Shown here: positions 24,101 to 35,600 of the stretch, one piece after another
Position numbering within the stretch: position 1 is the stretch's first letter
Layout of the letters: each line of letters begins with the position of its first letter
NCBI GenBank assembly: GCA_910574455.1
Contig: CAJSYZ010000002.1
Span: 1,947,671-2,011,670 of the forward strand
From: Trichaptum fuscoviolaceum
Lineage: Eukaryota; Basidiomycota; Agaricomycetes; Hymenochaetales; Trichaptaceae
Reading direction: 5' to 3'
Length of the DNA stretch: 64,000 nt
Translations under genes and position numbers: made by a program
Notes under the pieces: model-generated
Databases searched by the model: none
What the model was told of the DNA's origin: nothing
The model's input: the letters and a program-made list of their open reading frames with translations, nothing else

Positions 24101-25220
24101 TACTGGCAGAACATCCCATCTACTTTCAGGGAAACAGTCCGAGGACCAGCTTCATCCTCGTGCTCTTTATTCATCGTATCAATCGAGACCAACTCTGCGT
24201 CATAGCCACCATCCTCTATGGCGTCAACCAATAAGCTCGCAAGGTCCCTGCTCTCTAGTTTGGCTGTGGCAGATTTTCCGACGAGGTTGACAGCAACGTC
24301 AGATACTCCATCTAATCCCGACATGGCCTGGGACACATTCACGATGCAGGACGCACAAGTCATCCCCCCGACAGAGAAGGTAGCAATAAACGGGCCTTGC
24401 TGATCGGAATTCTCCTTTGGCTTAGTGATTTTTGACTGAGTTTTCATTGGCTCCATGCTAACCAGCTCGCAATCGTATCCCCCATCCTCGACGCCTTCTA
24501 TGACAGCACCGACCAAGCCACTGTCCTCCAGTGTCGCAGTAGCAGATTTTCCAAGAAGATTGACAACACCGTTCGATACTCCGGGTATTTCATCCAGTAT
24601 TCGTGAGACATTAGTGATGCATGATGCACAGGTCATTCCTCCCACAGAAAACGTAGCGGTATATGGGCCGCTACCACCTTGAACAATGCGCTCTGGGCTT
24701 TCCTTATTTGAGTACGTGACCTTATCCATTGTAACGCCCAAGTTGAGTGTATCGGTGAGCGATGGATTCTTAGAAGATGGGTCGGTTCGACTGACGAGTG
24801 TGTCAGACGTCCCTGCGTGTGCCTCAGCGGCTCCGTCTTGTTGGCATAGTAGACATTGCTCGGCGTGCTTCTCACGCTTGCGCTTGACCCAGTCTGCGAA
24901 GTGGGTGCTTGCACGGTTTACACGGAGCTTCTCGAACTGAGGGGAGGTGACAAGATCAAAGCCGGCCTCGTCGAGGGCCTGCTTTATGTCGTCAACACTT
25001 AGATCTGGTGTATGCTCAACTGTCACAGACTGCGAGACGACAGAAGTGTTCACCGATGTTGGGCAAGGATGAAGGGCTGTGAGTAACTCCCTTATCGTGT
25101 TTACGCAGCTACAAAAAAGTTACACCTTAATTATTTTACCCGTACATAATCATTGGATAATGCAACTCACCTATTGCAGTGCAAATTTGATATAAGTATC
25201 GTGGTCGTGAGAGGAGCCAT
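21158..25220 (-). CDS. CCC2: CCC2-type copper-transporting P1B ATPase
   Basis: Moves Cu(I) from the cytosol into the trans-Golgi for multicopper oxidases such as Fet3 and laccases. Roughly 1,200 residues in several exons; first intron 25109-25170. Four N-terminal metal-binding domains are visible: a first with HCNSC assembled across the first intron, two with canonical GMTCASC (about 24620 and 24345), and a fourth, GMFCHRC, assembled across the intron near 24055-24100. The core has SLTGES (actuator), [11 protein letters not shown] (the CPC transport motif, about 22530), [10 protein letters not shown] (phosphorylated Asp), [12 protein letters not shown] (nucleotide-binding His) and GDGIND. The last exon ends [20 protein letters not shown] and a stop at 21158-21160. 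The start ATG at 25218-25220 begins [16 protein letters not shown]. Confidence 0.95.
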
Positions 25221-26604
25221 CTTTTGGCTACGAGGTCTCAGCCGTTAAGAACTGCCAGTGAGACGAATGTGTCTTGTATGTATCGGAACGATTGCCTAGG
25301 TATTCTCCAACTGAGCAGCGAGCGCCAGCACAATTGGCGCAGCGGTTAGTCAGCTTTCCTAAATCGGACACTACTAAATTCTGTATTCCTCTTTACATAC
25401 CTATCTTTGATGCCCTCACCGCGAACGGCAACTACAATCTGTGGGGTCAAGTTCGACATGAGTATGCTTGCTGTGCTTTTTAACCGTGCTCGGTTGGCGA
25501 ATAACTCACTGATTGTCGCGCAATTGTCCCACGTCACTCCGTTTGGACAACATTGCGCACAACAAATTTGACCCGAGGGACACCCGGCGGTAAGTTCGGT
25601 GAAATTAAGTATAGGATGCTATGTACTCAGGCTGTCTGATCCAAGATGCGAGCACGTACGAAAATTGTAACCATGGGTAGAGCTGAGTGATGACTTTTCA
25701 TTCCGGCCCTTTCGGCGATATAGTCATAAGGTCAAGGACAAAACATGACTTGAAAGTTGGGCTTCCTCCTGCCGAAAACGGTTCACCTGGATACTGTGGC
25801 CCTGCATTATTACTCGCTAACGCCTTGCGATACAGGTGCTTCTTATGAGGTAAAGCCAGGAGGGCTGGAATAAGATGAACGTTTGACGAACACCAGTGGG
25901 AATGCGCCAGTGATGATCATTTCTAGAGTGCACACCGCAGTCAAAATGTTTCTCATGCTCTGAAACATGTGCTTCCTCGGCTCTCAGAATTTGGCCGTCA
26001 GAAGATGGAGAAACAAACATACCAGAAGTAGAACACCTTGGTGATGCCGCCGCTTGCTCCAGACAGCATCGCGACATACCTCTCCATGTTTGACCCTTGT
26101 TTCACGTTTGTACGCACGAAAGAACGCGACTTCTCGGCGTATGAGAGCTATGGTTTCTGCACGGTTATTAGACTTAACGACCCCATCATCAATACAGGGT
26201 GCAGAATCAATCCTTTAGCATAGTACCTGCCAGCGTGCCAGTGAAGAGTTCCCTTTAACATCACTGGATCTGACGAGCTTGGGCTTCTGGGCTCTGGAAA
26301 ATGTGGATGGCACGAGGACCCGGCCCGATTCTCATCATGAAATAGCTTGCTCCTATGGTATATGCCTGTGAGATATACCAATTGTTGCTTTGGCACTCCC
26401 TGCATGATTGTTTTTATGTAAATACTATGTTCCAATCAAACGTGAATACAGCCTTTACAATATCTTGCTTACATTGGCTCGCGTATCTTATACTTCTTCC
26501 ACACTGTCACAATCCGGGCTGGATCGATGCGCATGCTGCGACAAGCAAGAACGCGAGGCAAACGAGGGGTAGCATAGCGCAAAGATTAAAAGGTCTGGGA
26601 ACTT

Positions 26605-26700
26605 GAAGTTGAAGGGGGACGCCACAATGGTACCGATACTAGAGTTTTCGATGTTCCCACACTCAGGCTGCCGCCGTGTCACTGGCAGTGGGCTCCTCCT
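26605..26700. repeat. Relative of the dispersed repeat at 1803
   Basis: Shares AACTTGAAGTTGAAGGGGGACG, CTCAGGCTGCCG and CACTGGCAGTGGGCTCC with the left-end repeat at about 1840-1965, in the same order and spacing class. It shows that the left accessory block and this empty stretch share repeat content. Confidence 0.4.
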
Positions 26701-26732
26701 TACCACGGTGACGATCATGTTAACCTTGCTAT

Positions 26733-26812
26733 AGACTCGTGAACCAGTCTTTTGTTGTCTAGTTCATCTACACTACACAAACGACTAGATTGCGATTCTA
26801 GCCTTGCCATGT
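26733..26812. repeat. Short foldback element, copy 2
   Basis: Second copy of the hairpin-forming sequence described at 17968. The left arm AGACTCGTGAACCAGTC differs at one base from copy 1, the loop keeps CTACACTA, and the right arm is more diverged. Confidence 0.4.
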
Positions 26813-28480
26813 TCTCTGGTTCTGACTTCTTTTCAGTTTCGCTTATCACGGCGCAGGCCCGCCCGGCGCCATGTCAGTGAAGTTAAAGCAGAAGCAGGAG
26901 CAGCCGGGTCACGAGGCTACTCTCGTTCAAGGGCTGATTGTGGTCAAATGTCATAGGTGTGTAGGAGGGAACTGCACGTATATATCGCTCGACGTTCTTG
27001 TTGTTATTTTCTAGGATTTGACTTCAAAATCTGCGGCTACACTCGCTTCTACGGCTAAAACTCAATACAAGTGCTGGACCCTGGTTCACCGTGTCACATT
27101 GCGCTGCACTCCCCCTTCTAATTGTCCTATCACCTTCTATCCAGAACTTCTGAACGAACGCTATACCATTTTGTATGCCTACAGCCTATGACGCCCCACT
27201 CAAGCCATTGCCGACCCAAAAACTGAAATTTGGCAGTTGTCTCATGTTGTGAGCGATATCGTCGTTTGTCCAGACAAAACGTTTGGGAGGGCTTGCTTCC
27301 GAAGGATTCAAGCCCGATTTCTCAAAGTCTACGTACAACTCAAATTTCCTTCTTCGAAATAAAGCATATTGATGACGGAAGTTCTCCTATCAAAGTATTG
27401 CCAGTCTTGCCAGTCAAAGCTGTCCCCAACCAATTTCAGTGAGTGTCGTAATTTAAGTACAAAAAAATAACAATACTCATGCTGTAACATTTCCATTATG
27501 TATCTAACAAACACACCACCTAGCTTGTAAGCAGGTAAGCCGTAGCTAAGGCACTCTCGAATTTGCTGATGAGAGATAGATGCTTGTTTTCCACCCTCAG
27601 TCGGTAAGGTACTAACTGCAATTCTGCGTTATAGACATATCAAGTGTTGCGCCCACTGTTAAACGCGCTTCCTAAGAGGGAGATCACCGGCGTACCAGGT
27701 GTACGTGCATCAAATCTGCATGAGCTACCACCTCTTATTCCTCCTGCTCAATGTCAACGCCGTCGCATTCAGGCATTACACGCCCTTCGATTACATATGT
27801 TAGGGTGACAATATGCAGTAGTAGTGGACTCGAGAGATGGGTAACTGACTCGCATTTTTTGCATTTTAGGCTGACATCTGAGGTTCGCAGCTTTGTCTGA
27901 ATCTTAATAGACTCTCGGTAGATTTCATTACATGTCGCTTGTCTTCAGGCGATTGGATATGCGAATGATAATGTCGGTGCCACACCACTGACGAACACAA
28001 GATTCCAGCTAGCGAGCAATTTACTGGCACATAAATGTCCTGAACGCTCAGATGTATTGAGTTGTGAAAAGAAAAGTTGTAACCAACACCTCAAATGTGT
28101 GTTAGTCTACGAGGGCGTTGAGATAAGGGTCTCGTAGATGAAACCCTTGGATTCACTCTACCGATTTACAACCCTGCTGGTTGTAGCCGCCTCGAATGAG
28201 AGTTGTAGGGCCCTAGGGACATCGACGCCCGTCATTCAATTGTTGAGGATTAGAAAGGGTCAATGTAAATCACCCCAAATGAAATGTAGTGTATTGGACA
28301 AATAGTACCAAAGTGATGACTGCAAAGCACTTATTTGAGAATAGAAAGTACAGCTTCCGACCTCCACTCTATTCTGCACGCATTCTCTTTCTTCTTCTCT
28401 CCTTCTTTCTTCCCTGCTATCGCGTGCGACGACTTTGACATCAAGACAAGACAATCTTTACCCCCTGGGTAGTCTTCGTA

Positions 28481-30248
28481 ATGTCTGACGGTACGCTCAA
28501 TGCCGTCAATGCTTTAAAATGTCTGACATGAAATATCTAACAGCGAGCGTTATACCTGCTCTTGCTAGAGCTCTTGGTCGTATCCGCTCAACACCGCCAA
28601 GAATTATTGCTTCGCCCGCAACTCGTATGTCTTAATTTCAACTCGATACCGATAATGGACTCAAACGCCGTCTATGCGAGCAGAACCGCGCCGCGCCGCT
28701 GTTGCTCTCATCTTACGGGTTGTACCTGCTCCCTCTCGGCGTACAAGTCTTAGCACTGCAACACCACCCGCAGCAACACTCGCCGACTTCTTCGCACTCG
28801 ACTGGGTCAATGAACCCGGTGCAACAGCTGAGATTCTCTTTCTTCGCCGGGAGTTTCCTCAGAATGAGCGGAGTGTCGCACAAATCCGGCCGCGCAACCA
28901 AGAGGACGCTCATGTTGCGTTTCCCGGCGGACGCACGGAAGAGGGTGATGAGGGTGGATTATACACAGGTTCGTGCTCCCAACATTATTAATAGTAGCCA
29001 GATACTTACTGCAAAGCATCAATTAGCCATGAGGCAAACGTGGGAGGAAATAGGCGTCGACCTCGCTGAGAAGGACTTCATGCTCATCGGACAGCTCGAC
29101 GACCGCGAGATCACCACGTCCCTTGGGAAACGTTTGCTCATGATCCTCTCTCCCTTCGGTACGTCCTGCCCTTCGTTTGCATCTGCATCCGGAACCGCCC
29201 GACTCACCGAACCTCCACTTAATTCAATGAACTTGAATCCGGGGGCCTCGCGCATCCAGTTTTTCTCCAAGTGTCCCCGTTTACTCCTCCGCCTGACCCC
29301 ACACCGGGTACCTGCTTGCACTGGATTTCGCTTTCCTCCCTGCTTGCTTCAACCTCTTCATCCGAGCCCCAAAACCCAAAGAAAAGTAGGCGGTGGACGA
29401 GTGTGACAGTCGACGTATCGTCTCGCCTGGCTCCGCGGCACTCTACTGTCCTAAGGCTTCTCATACGCATGCTTCTGGGCAGCATGCAGTTCAACGCTAT
29501 ATTGCTTGACTCGTCCTCATCCTCATCGTCGGTTTCCCAACTCCCCGCTTCATCCGGCCCGACCTCCGAAAAAGCACTGAAAGCGCAGTCCGATAATGAG
29601 AAAGGACGTTTCGAAAGCAAATCCGAGCAGCTGAAGCTCTGGGGCCTATCTCTAGGCATGACGCTCGACCTTATCGCCTACATGCACCCTTCCTCCGCGC
29701 CTTTCGCTGCGGACTACCCGCGTGATGAGGTTACGGGATTAGGCACGAGCATTGCGCCCAGTATGACGTGAGTCTGAGCACCTTCGTCTCCCATCCTATC
29801 CCTCTTCATCCCACGCGTTCTATTTCTATTCTTGCTTGGCTTCGTCTGCTTAGCTTCGTCGAATCACACATTGATTTCTGTTCTGTGAATGAATAACTTG
29901 GGACTTATGCCTTTTGTGTCGTAGATCTGTGTTTCCCCGATTCTCCTACCCGGATGTCAACTTCTGGATCTGGGTGTTCGGTCGGCGGTATCGTGAAGTT
30001 TTACGTGGATGGGAGGCGAGCGCAAAAGCAGGAGGTGCAAATGATAGAAGGTGCGATACGTTCCACTCATGTCTACGACTAAATTGTTCATTAAACGTTC
30101 ATTTTTGTCCTGTAGGATAAACTGGATCGGCACAGCAGTAAATCAGTTTTATGCTGCCGTTCGCAAGGCGCTAGTAGTTGTGCTCGTCCTTCGCGCCATC
30201 GGAATCCTCATTGGACTAGGGTTTGCTGCTTGGATGTTCTTCCAGTGA
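28481..30248 (+). CDS. Nudix hydrolase with C-terminal membrane anchor, CoA-diphosphatase-like
   Basis: Predicted to cleave a nucleoside diphosphate linked to another group, in the subfamily of CoA diphosphatases. The Nudix box is FPGGRTEEGDE then GGLYTAMRQTWEEIGVDL, assembled across an intron that starts after LYT (about 28970-29029). Spacing from GG to REx2EE matches the CoA-diphosphatase variant (FPGGxxDxxD...). RREFPQNERSVAQIRPRN precedes it. Later exons give SPFTPPPDPTPGTCLHWISL, WGLSLGMTLDLIAYMHP and FPRFSYPDVNFWIWVFGRRY. The last exon ends in one hydrophobic segment (ALVVVLVLRAIGILIGLGFA) and a short tail, a tail-anchor layout. Exon 1 is MSDG with a phase-1 donor at 28491. The CoA substrate is inference; the Nudix call is firm. 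Confidence 0.85.
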
Positions 30249-30635
30249 ACGTAAAGTGGCTCATCGACAGGCAATGGCCTCTATAAAGCCTTTCTATTAT
30301 TTGTTATACTCTCATACTATTTTTACATCTCCTATTCTTCATCCTTGCTCGACATTGTTGTACGAATGCTGTTTCTCTTCATTTTGGATTTCATTCCCTG
30401 TTTCCCTAGCCACAGTTCGAACAGTTACGACTCTTAGATGAACGATGATGACTTTCCTTCTATCCAATTAGCTAGTAATGAAAGAAGGCATGTTGAACAA
30501 AATTAAAGCAGAGTAGTGAAAGCGTTTTCCATTATTGCAGAGGCCAATGAAAATATCAGAAGTCAGAGGTGAGGCTTATGAAAATTATTACTTCATAATA
30601 TGACTGAATTACGTGAAAATTGCAAGTCAAAACAT
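30249..30635. other. Convergent 3' intergenic region
   Basis: About 390 bp of AT-rich sequence between two convergent stop codons (Nudix gene and UGO1). It holds presumed 3' UTRs only; no gene or repeat is seen. Confidence 0.45.
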
Positions 30636-32256
30636 TCAGAGTTCCGTCCAACCACTACCTTCGCTTTGATCGGTTGAGAACATTGAGAGAACGAAAATGA
30701 TCACACTCGCGCCTACGCGCATACCCAGCCCACGGTACAGTTGGCCAACGCCGGTGTTCCTCAGCCAACTATTTTCTTCCTCCGCGTCTTCCTCCGCCTC
30801 GGAGCCTTCCTTGTCCTTACCCTTTTCCGACCGAGACGCCCGCCGTTCATGCCGACGTTTCCGCCTTGGCCTAAGTGGGAGGTCCGAGCGCTCCTCCGTG
30901 AGTATGGAAAACATTGTATTCCATACGCCCATGTACGGCCGTCTGCGCACCTCCACAGATGTTTGGAGCGGAGCTGCGCTTCCGCGCGTCTGCACCTGCA
31001 AGCGGCGGCGTACGGTCTCGAAAGGCACTGTCACAAGCAGGCCTGCGCATGCGCCAAGAAGTTGTGCGAGTCCCCAAAGTAAAGGATGTGTCTCCTCCGT
31101 TACACGGGGCCCGAAGAGGCGCGCAATAGCCAGGGGCGCACCTGCCGCTACAAGGGGGGTGATTGTGCAGTCGAAGAGGGTGGGGTAAAGCAAGTGCGGG
31201 TGGAGGTATATGCTCTTTATACCACCTTCATGCAGGAGGATCTGGTTCAACGCATCGAATGGTCCGGAATACCGCCGATGGTGGGGTGAAGAGGTTTGCA
31301 CAATTAGCCGTGTCCGGATGAGGTCAAGAGGTGAGAGAAGGAATCCGGTGACGAGGTTTGAAGCCACTGGGAGGAAAATATGATGGGTGCGCGAGAATCC
31401 GCCTGGCCCTGCAACGGGCAAACGATAGATAGACGTGACGAGGGAGGTAAGGATGGAATGAATGATAGGCTGGAGAGCGGATTCGAGGAAAGACTTGACG
31501 CATCCAGTCGCAGTGCCTAAAAACCCATTAAATGTGAGCTTCGTGCAAGTATCGGAACGACTAAAAGGGTAGATATTCTGACCTTTCCACAAGGCAAGCC
31601 ACCCTTCAGGCTTCCATCGCCCGACTTGCTTAATCATGGCCCATACGCCATCCACGCTGCCTAACGGAAGCATCCAGTCCGGACGTGTTGTGCCGTCGGA
31701 CACGCTTCGTCGCACTATGTAGCCCCTGTCATCCGTCTGTCTGGGTGTTCTCAGTTGTGAGGTAGATTCAGTTTCGTCTGCAAAGTAACTTTCTTCGTTC
31801 TCGGCGGATGATTCGTCACTACTCTACAAATCGTATAGTTGTTCAGTATCGCAAAGTATTATACTTTTGAAATTTTTATCTTACTTCGTCTTCTGCTTCT
31901 ACATGCTCCGGATAGTCAACAGCGGTGGCATCTCTTGGTACATATTGCACCTGCAATAAAGTCTTGCCGACTTCCCAAGGATTCTCTACCGCCGTGCTGA
32001 AGTATTGCAGGATAGCGGAAGCTGCCGCAGCTCTCAACAAGGCAATGGCGTTTGGTGTCGTAGGTTCTAAGCTCAGATCCGGAGACAGTTCGTAGATAGA
32101 ATTCGGTCTTGGTCTTGCATTCCACTGGTATGATGGTTCAGCAGGCGGAGCATTCGATGACGTTGAAGAAGATCCATTGGTCGGTGGAGGCACGAAAGTC
32201 CAGCTAGTCGGTGGTGGTGAGTATAAGTCTCGTAGGGAAGCAGACCCCGCGCTCAT
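30636..32256 (-). CDS. UGO1: UGO1-like outer-mitochondrial-membrane fusion factor (carrier fold)
   Basis: Ugo1 links Fzo1 and Mgm1 in mitochondrial fusion and is a divergent mitochondrial-carrier protein of the outer membrane (related to SLC25A46). Three exons: introns lie near 31823-31885 and at about 31515-31585, the latter ending TTTTTAG and giving LALWKGTATGCVKSF. The N terminus reads LRDLYSPPPTSWTFVPPP, then PSYQWNARPRPNSIYELSP. ENPWEVGKTLLQVQYVPRD and SPLDLIRTRLIVQT resemble carrier signatures (Px[DE]xx[KR]xRxQ). VPFETVRRRLQVQTRG is a third carrier signature. A charged loop (KRRHERRASRSEKGKDKEGS) interrupts the last repeat, and the C-terminal segment GASVIIFVLSMFS is hydrophobic. Start and stop codons are clear. 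Confidence 0.88.
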
Positions 32257-32662
32257 TCTAAATCATAAAAGAGTGCAACGGCGAGCAGAAGGGGAGACGT
32301 TTGGCGTTGTGGAGAATGACTTCGAATTGAAAGAGTGACAAATTACGCGGTATACCGGCGCCAAACTCATTCAAGACTTCCTCTTACGGATATGCTATTT
32401 TTACGACAAGGATGTCGAATGCAAAATTGAGCATTGCCAACAATCCTATGTACAAGTATGAATGCTAGGAAATAAGAAGACCATACAGTACTAATTTGTA
32501 GCACTACGCTATATGTGTACAGAAAAAAAAGGGTCGGTGTATTAGTACTAAAATCCTGAATGAGCGTGTTTGAATGAGTCGCCCATAAAATTCGTTGAAA
32601 GAAGGGAAGCGGAAGTGATTATGGATGGAGGGGTAAACAAAAAAAGGAAGAACAAGTATCAG
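32257..32662. other. Intergenic region between UGO1 and tricalbin
   Basis: About 400 bp upstream of UGO1 and downstream of the tricalbin stop, both on the minus strand. Presumed tricalbin 3' UTR and UGO1 promoter; no gene seen. Confidence 0.4.
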
Positions 32663-35600
32663 TTAATCGTCAGAGTTGTTACGGCGGGAAAGCGAGAATC
32701 GAGAAGGCGAGCCGAAGGGGTTGCGGTTTAAGGACGCCATAGACCCAGCCCTGTTTAGGCCATTTGCATCGAACTCCAGACGAAGGTTGAGAAGCCCCTG
32801 GCCTTCTCGTAGCTCTATGAGCACGTCCGCACTAGAGACATCTCCCCTAGCCGTGATGTGTTTCCATATCTGAAAAAATAGCGAGGTTAGCTATCATTAT
32901 CGCCGATCGAGAAAGAAAGGACATACATCGACATCAGCTTCTCCCAATGTTTTATCCTTACCCAAAGTCTTATGGTCGAGGACTTTCAGGTGCAGTTGCG
33001 TTGTCGAAGGGCCAGCGGTAAAGATGAAGGACTCGCCCCTTTGTAATCGATTAGAAATACTCATGTCAAACTGGCGATTTGAACTCACCAGTCGGCGGCA
33101 GCACCCTTTCCAGCATGCTTTGTCTTGTGTTCTTTATCGCCAACCCTTAACACCACATATGGCTTAGGCTGATCACCATCTGGCATCAGTAAGTCCTTCG
33201 CGCTGAGGACCGTCACTTTCAGACTACCAGGTTCACTCGGCGCCACTCCATTCTCGTCCATTGTTGTAGAGTTCGTAGGGAAGACAGTTCCATTCGCACC
33301 GTTTGTCGCACCAACTGGAGCAGAGACTTGGCCTGCAGGGAGCTCAGAAGTGTAGGCTGCCTGCTCGCTCTCACTATCGGTCTTTGCATGATCCCTCCTG
33401 AAGACACCGCCCACGGTATGTCCAACCTTGCCTACGCCATGCACGACACCCTTTCCGGCTCCGAAGGGGATCGAGCTAATCTGCGTCATGGCTCGTCCAG
33501 CTGTTGAAAAGGTACTCGTGCTCTTGCGCGTCTTCGCGATGATTTCTGGTGTGAAGAGTAACCTCACCCGAATCTCACCAGATTCCCCGTGTTTTTGGTG
33601 AGATAACTTGATGGTTCTCTCGGTTGCTGTAATGGGCTCGAGATCGGCCAGATCGATATTGCCAATACCCAGACTCTTCGCCTGTTCGATTTGGTTCCAA
33701 TCAAAGACTTCGAGCGAGAAGTCGGCACGAACTCGGGAAGGCTGCATTATGAGCATTAGCAAATGGTAATAATCCATAGAGCAGAGCTTTTGTTTCGGCA
33801 AGAAGACTTACAACTTGCACAGCGAACGATTCATTCCACTCTGGAGTAAGCGTCTTCTTCTTCGTCTGAGATTTGAAGACCTTCTGATTATTGAGGGTAA
33901 AGACGACGTAAGGATCAGATTTGCCTTCTGATGATGTCAGCATGCGAAGAGGGAAGGAAGGAAGAACCGCGCACCTCCGCGATCAACTCCACGAATTTCC
34001 TTGCCGTCCAAGAGATCAACACGTAAAGTACCCATGTCTAAAGCAGTAGTTAGAGGATAGTAAAACGAAGAGTCTGGAGACGACTAACTATTGATGCTTT
34101 CGCGAGGTTCAAGCGTAATATCAACCGGCACGTAGCGAGCTTCGATCTCAACAACAGACTCCTTCCGCGAATCCTGGTCAACCAGAGTAAACTTCGTAGG
34201 CGCAGTCTGGAGCGAACATATACAATTTAGTTCAGTCAGCAACCAGGTCTATGAAGTGCATACCATAGCCTGCTCTAGGAACGTCCGAGCATCGCCCTTG
34301 AACTCAGCCACGATATCATCCTTTTCGCCTTCGTCGTTTTCATTCAAACGTAGCCATACGCGTCCAAAGTCGAGCTCTTTGATGAAGCCCTCACCCACAT
34401 GATCCCACTGTGCATGGGTGCTGCGAGCACGAACTGTACTGAAGACCGGCCAATACCCATCGTCCAGAAGCACCTCTAAGCGCGCTTTCTCCGCCAGCTG
34501 CCCTTGCCGAACGTTGAATATAATAACTCCAGACTCTAAAAGGTTATATCAGTATCTCGCAAAAGACAGAGTTGCGAAACCTTACGGTGCTTCAAAAGCT
34601 CCTCTTTGGTCATTTCTACGCCCGGTGTCGCAGGTGGCGCAGTCGGTGCAGTCTCCGCAGTTCCTCCAGTTGCTGAGGTGTCCTTCGTATCTGTCGTCTT
34701 CACTGATGTAGCATCTACCGAATTCTTCTTCTTGTGACCCTTCTCGCTTGCAGTCTTCTCTTCCTTAGTCTCTTCGTACTGCATGTTGTCTTCGGATAAT
34801 GGCCTTTTAACAGTCACGCCCATCGGAATCGCCTCGCGCTCAACATCCGACGATGAAACAGATGAGCTATCGGATTTGTCGTCGGCCTGGTCCACAACTT
34901 GCTGAATTTCATTGGATGCAGACTCGAAATGGACATTTTTCAAAGCAATGGCAGGAACAAACTCCGCAACATAGTGTAAGGTGCCCTTGAATTGGTTGCC
35001 GCGGTCCAAACGAAGCGGGTCAGCAGCTGTTTTCTTGCCAGTCGAAGCAAACGGAAACTTCGGATCGTCCACTCGATTCGCGAGTTCGGCGACTTTCAGC
35101 TCGACGGTTCCCAAAGAACGATCCTAATTAACTTAGTTAGCGACACACTCTACGTCACAGGCAGTATACATATTACCTTCGTAAGATGTTGATAATCCAT
35201 GCATTCGAGGAGTAGAGTTTCTTTTAACGAGTGAACTGGAATGTATATGATTTGATCCCACTCAGGACTTAAATCTGTGACCAACGACTGTCAAACTATA
35301 CCACGAAGCAGGAGAAAAAAGATGACCTACTGTTGTTAATAACTTCCGTGCGAGCCATTGTAACATTGTTGACCTGAACACGGACATACGGGTCACTCTG
35401 TGAGAGGGAAAGCCGTCAAAACAGGAACATCGCACATTAAGAATGCACCTTCTTACCTTGCCTCCAAGAGCAGCCTCAACATTCTTCACATCCGTCGCCT
35501 TTTGCATCCATAGGCGGACGATACCAATAGGTGGTACGTACTGATCAGCACCATGCAAACTACCGGCCATATTCAAAGGTTTCCACTCTGCGCTTAGCCT

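Larger units (their letters stand above)
25221..28480. other. Three-kilobase stretch without an intact gene
   Basis: No complete gene is recognisable. It contains a repeat relative at 26605-26700, a second foldback copy at 26733-26812, and short minus-strand open pieces near 25850-26170 that look like decayed exons. One of these is MRNILTAVCTLEMIITGAFP, hydrophobic; another is NMERYVAMLSGASGGITKVF. The part from 27000 to 28480 shows nothing beyond the promoter side of the Nudix gene. Confidence 0.4.

Noticed and set aside
14560..25600. ACAACAAATTTGACCCGAGGG (about 25558) resembling CCAACAAATTTAATCCGGGA (about 14576)
   Set aside because: Similarity is short and ends abruptly; not enough to call a repeat family.
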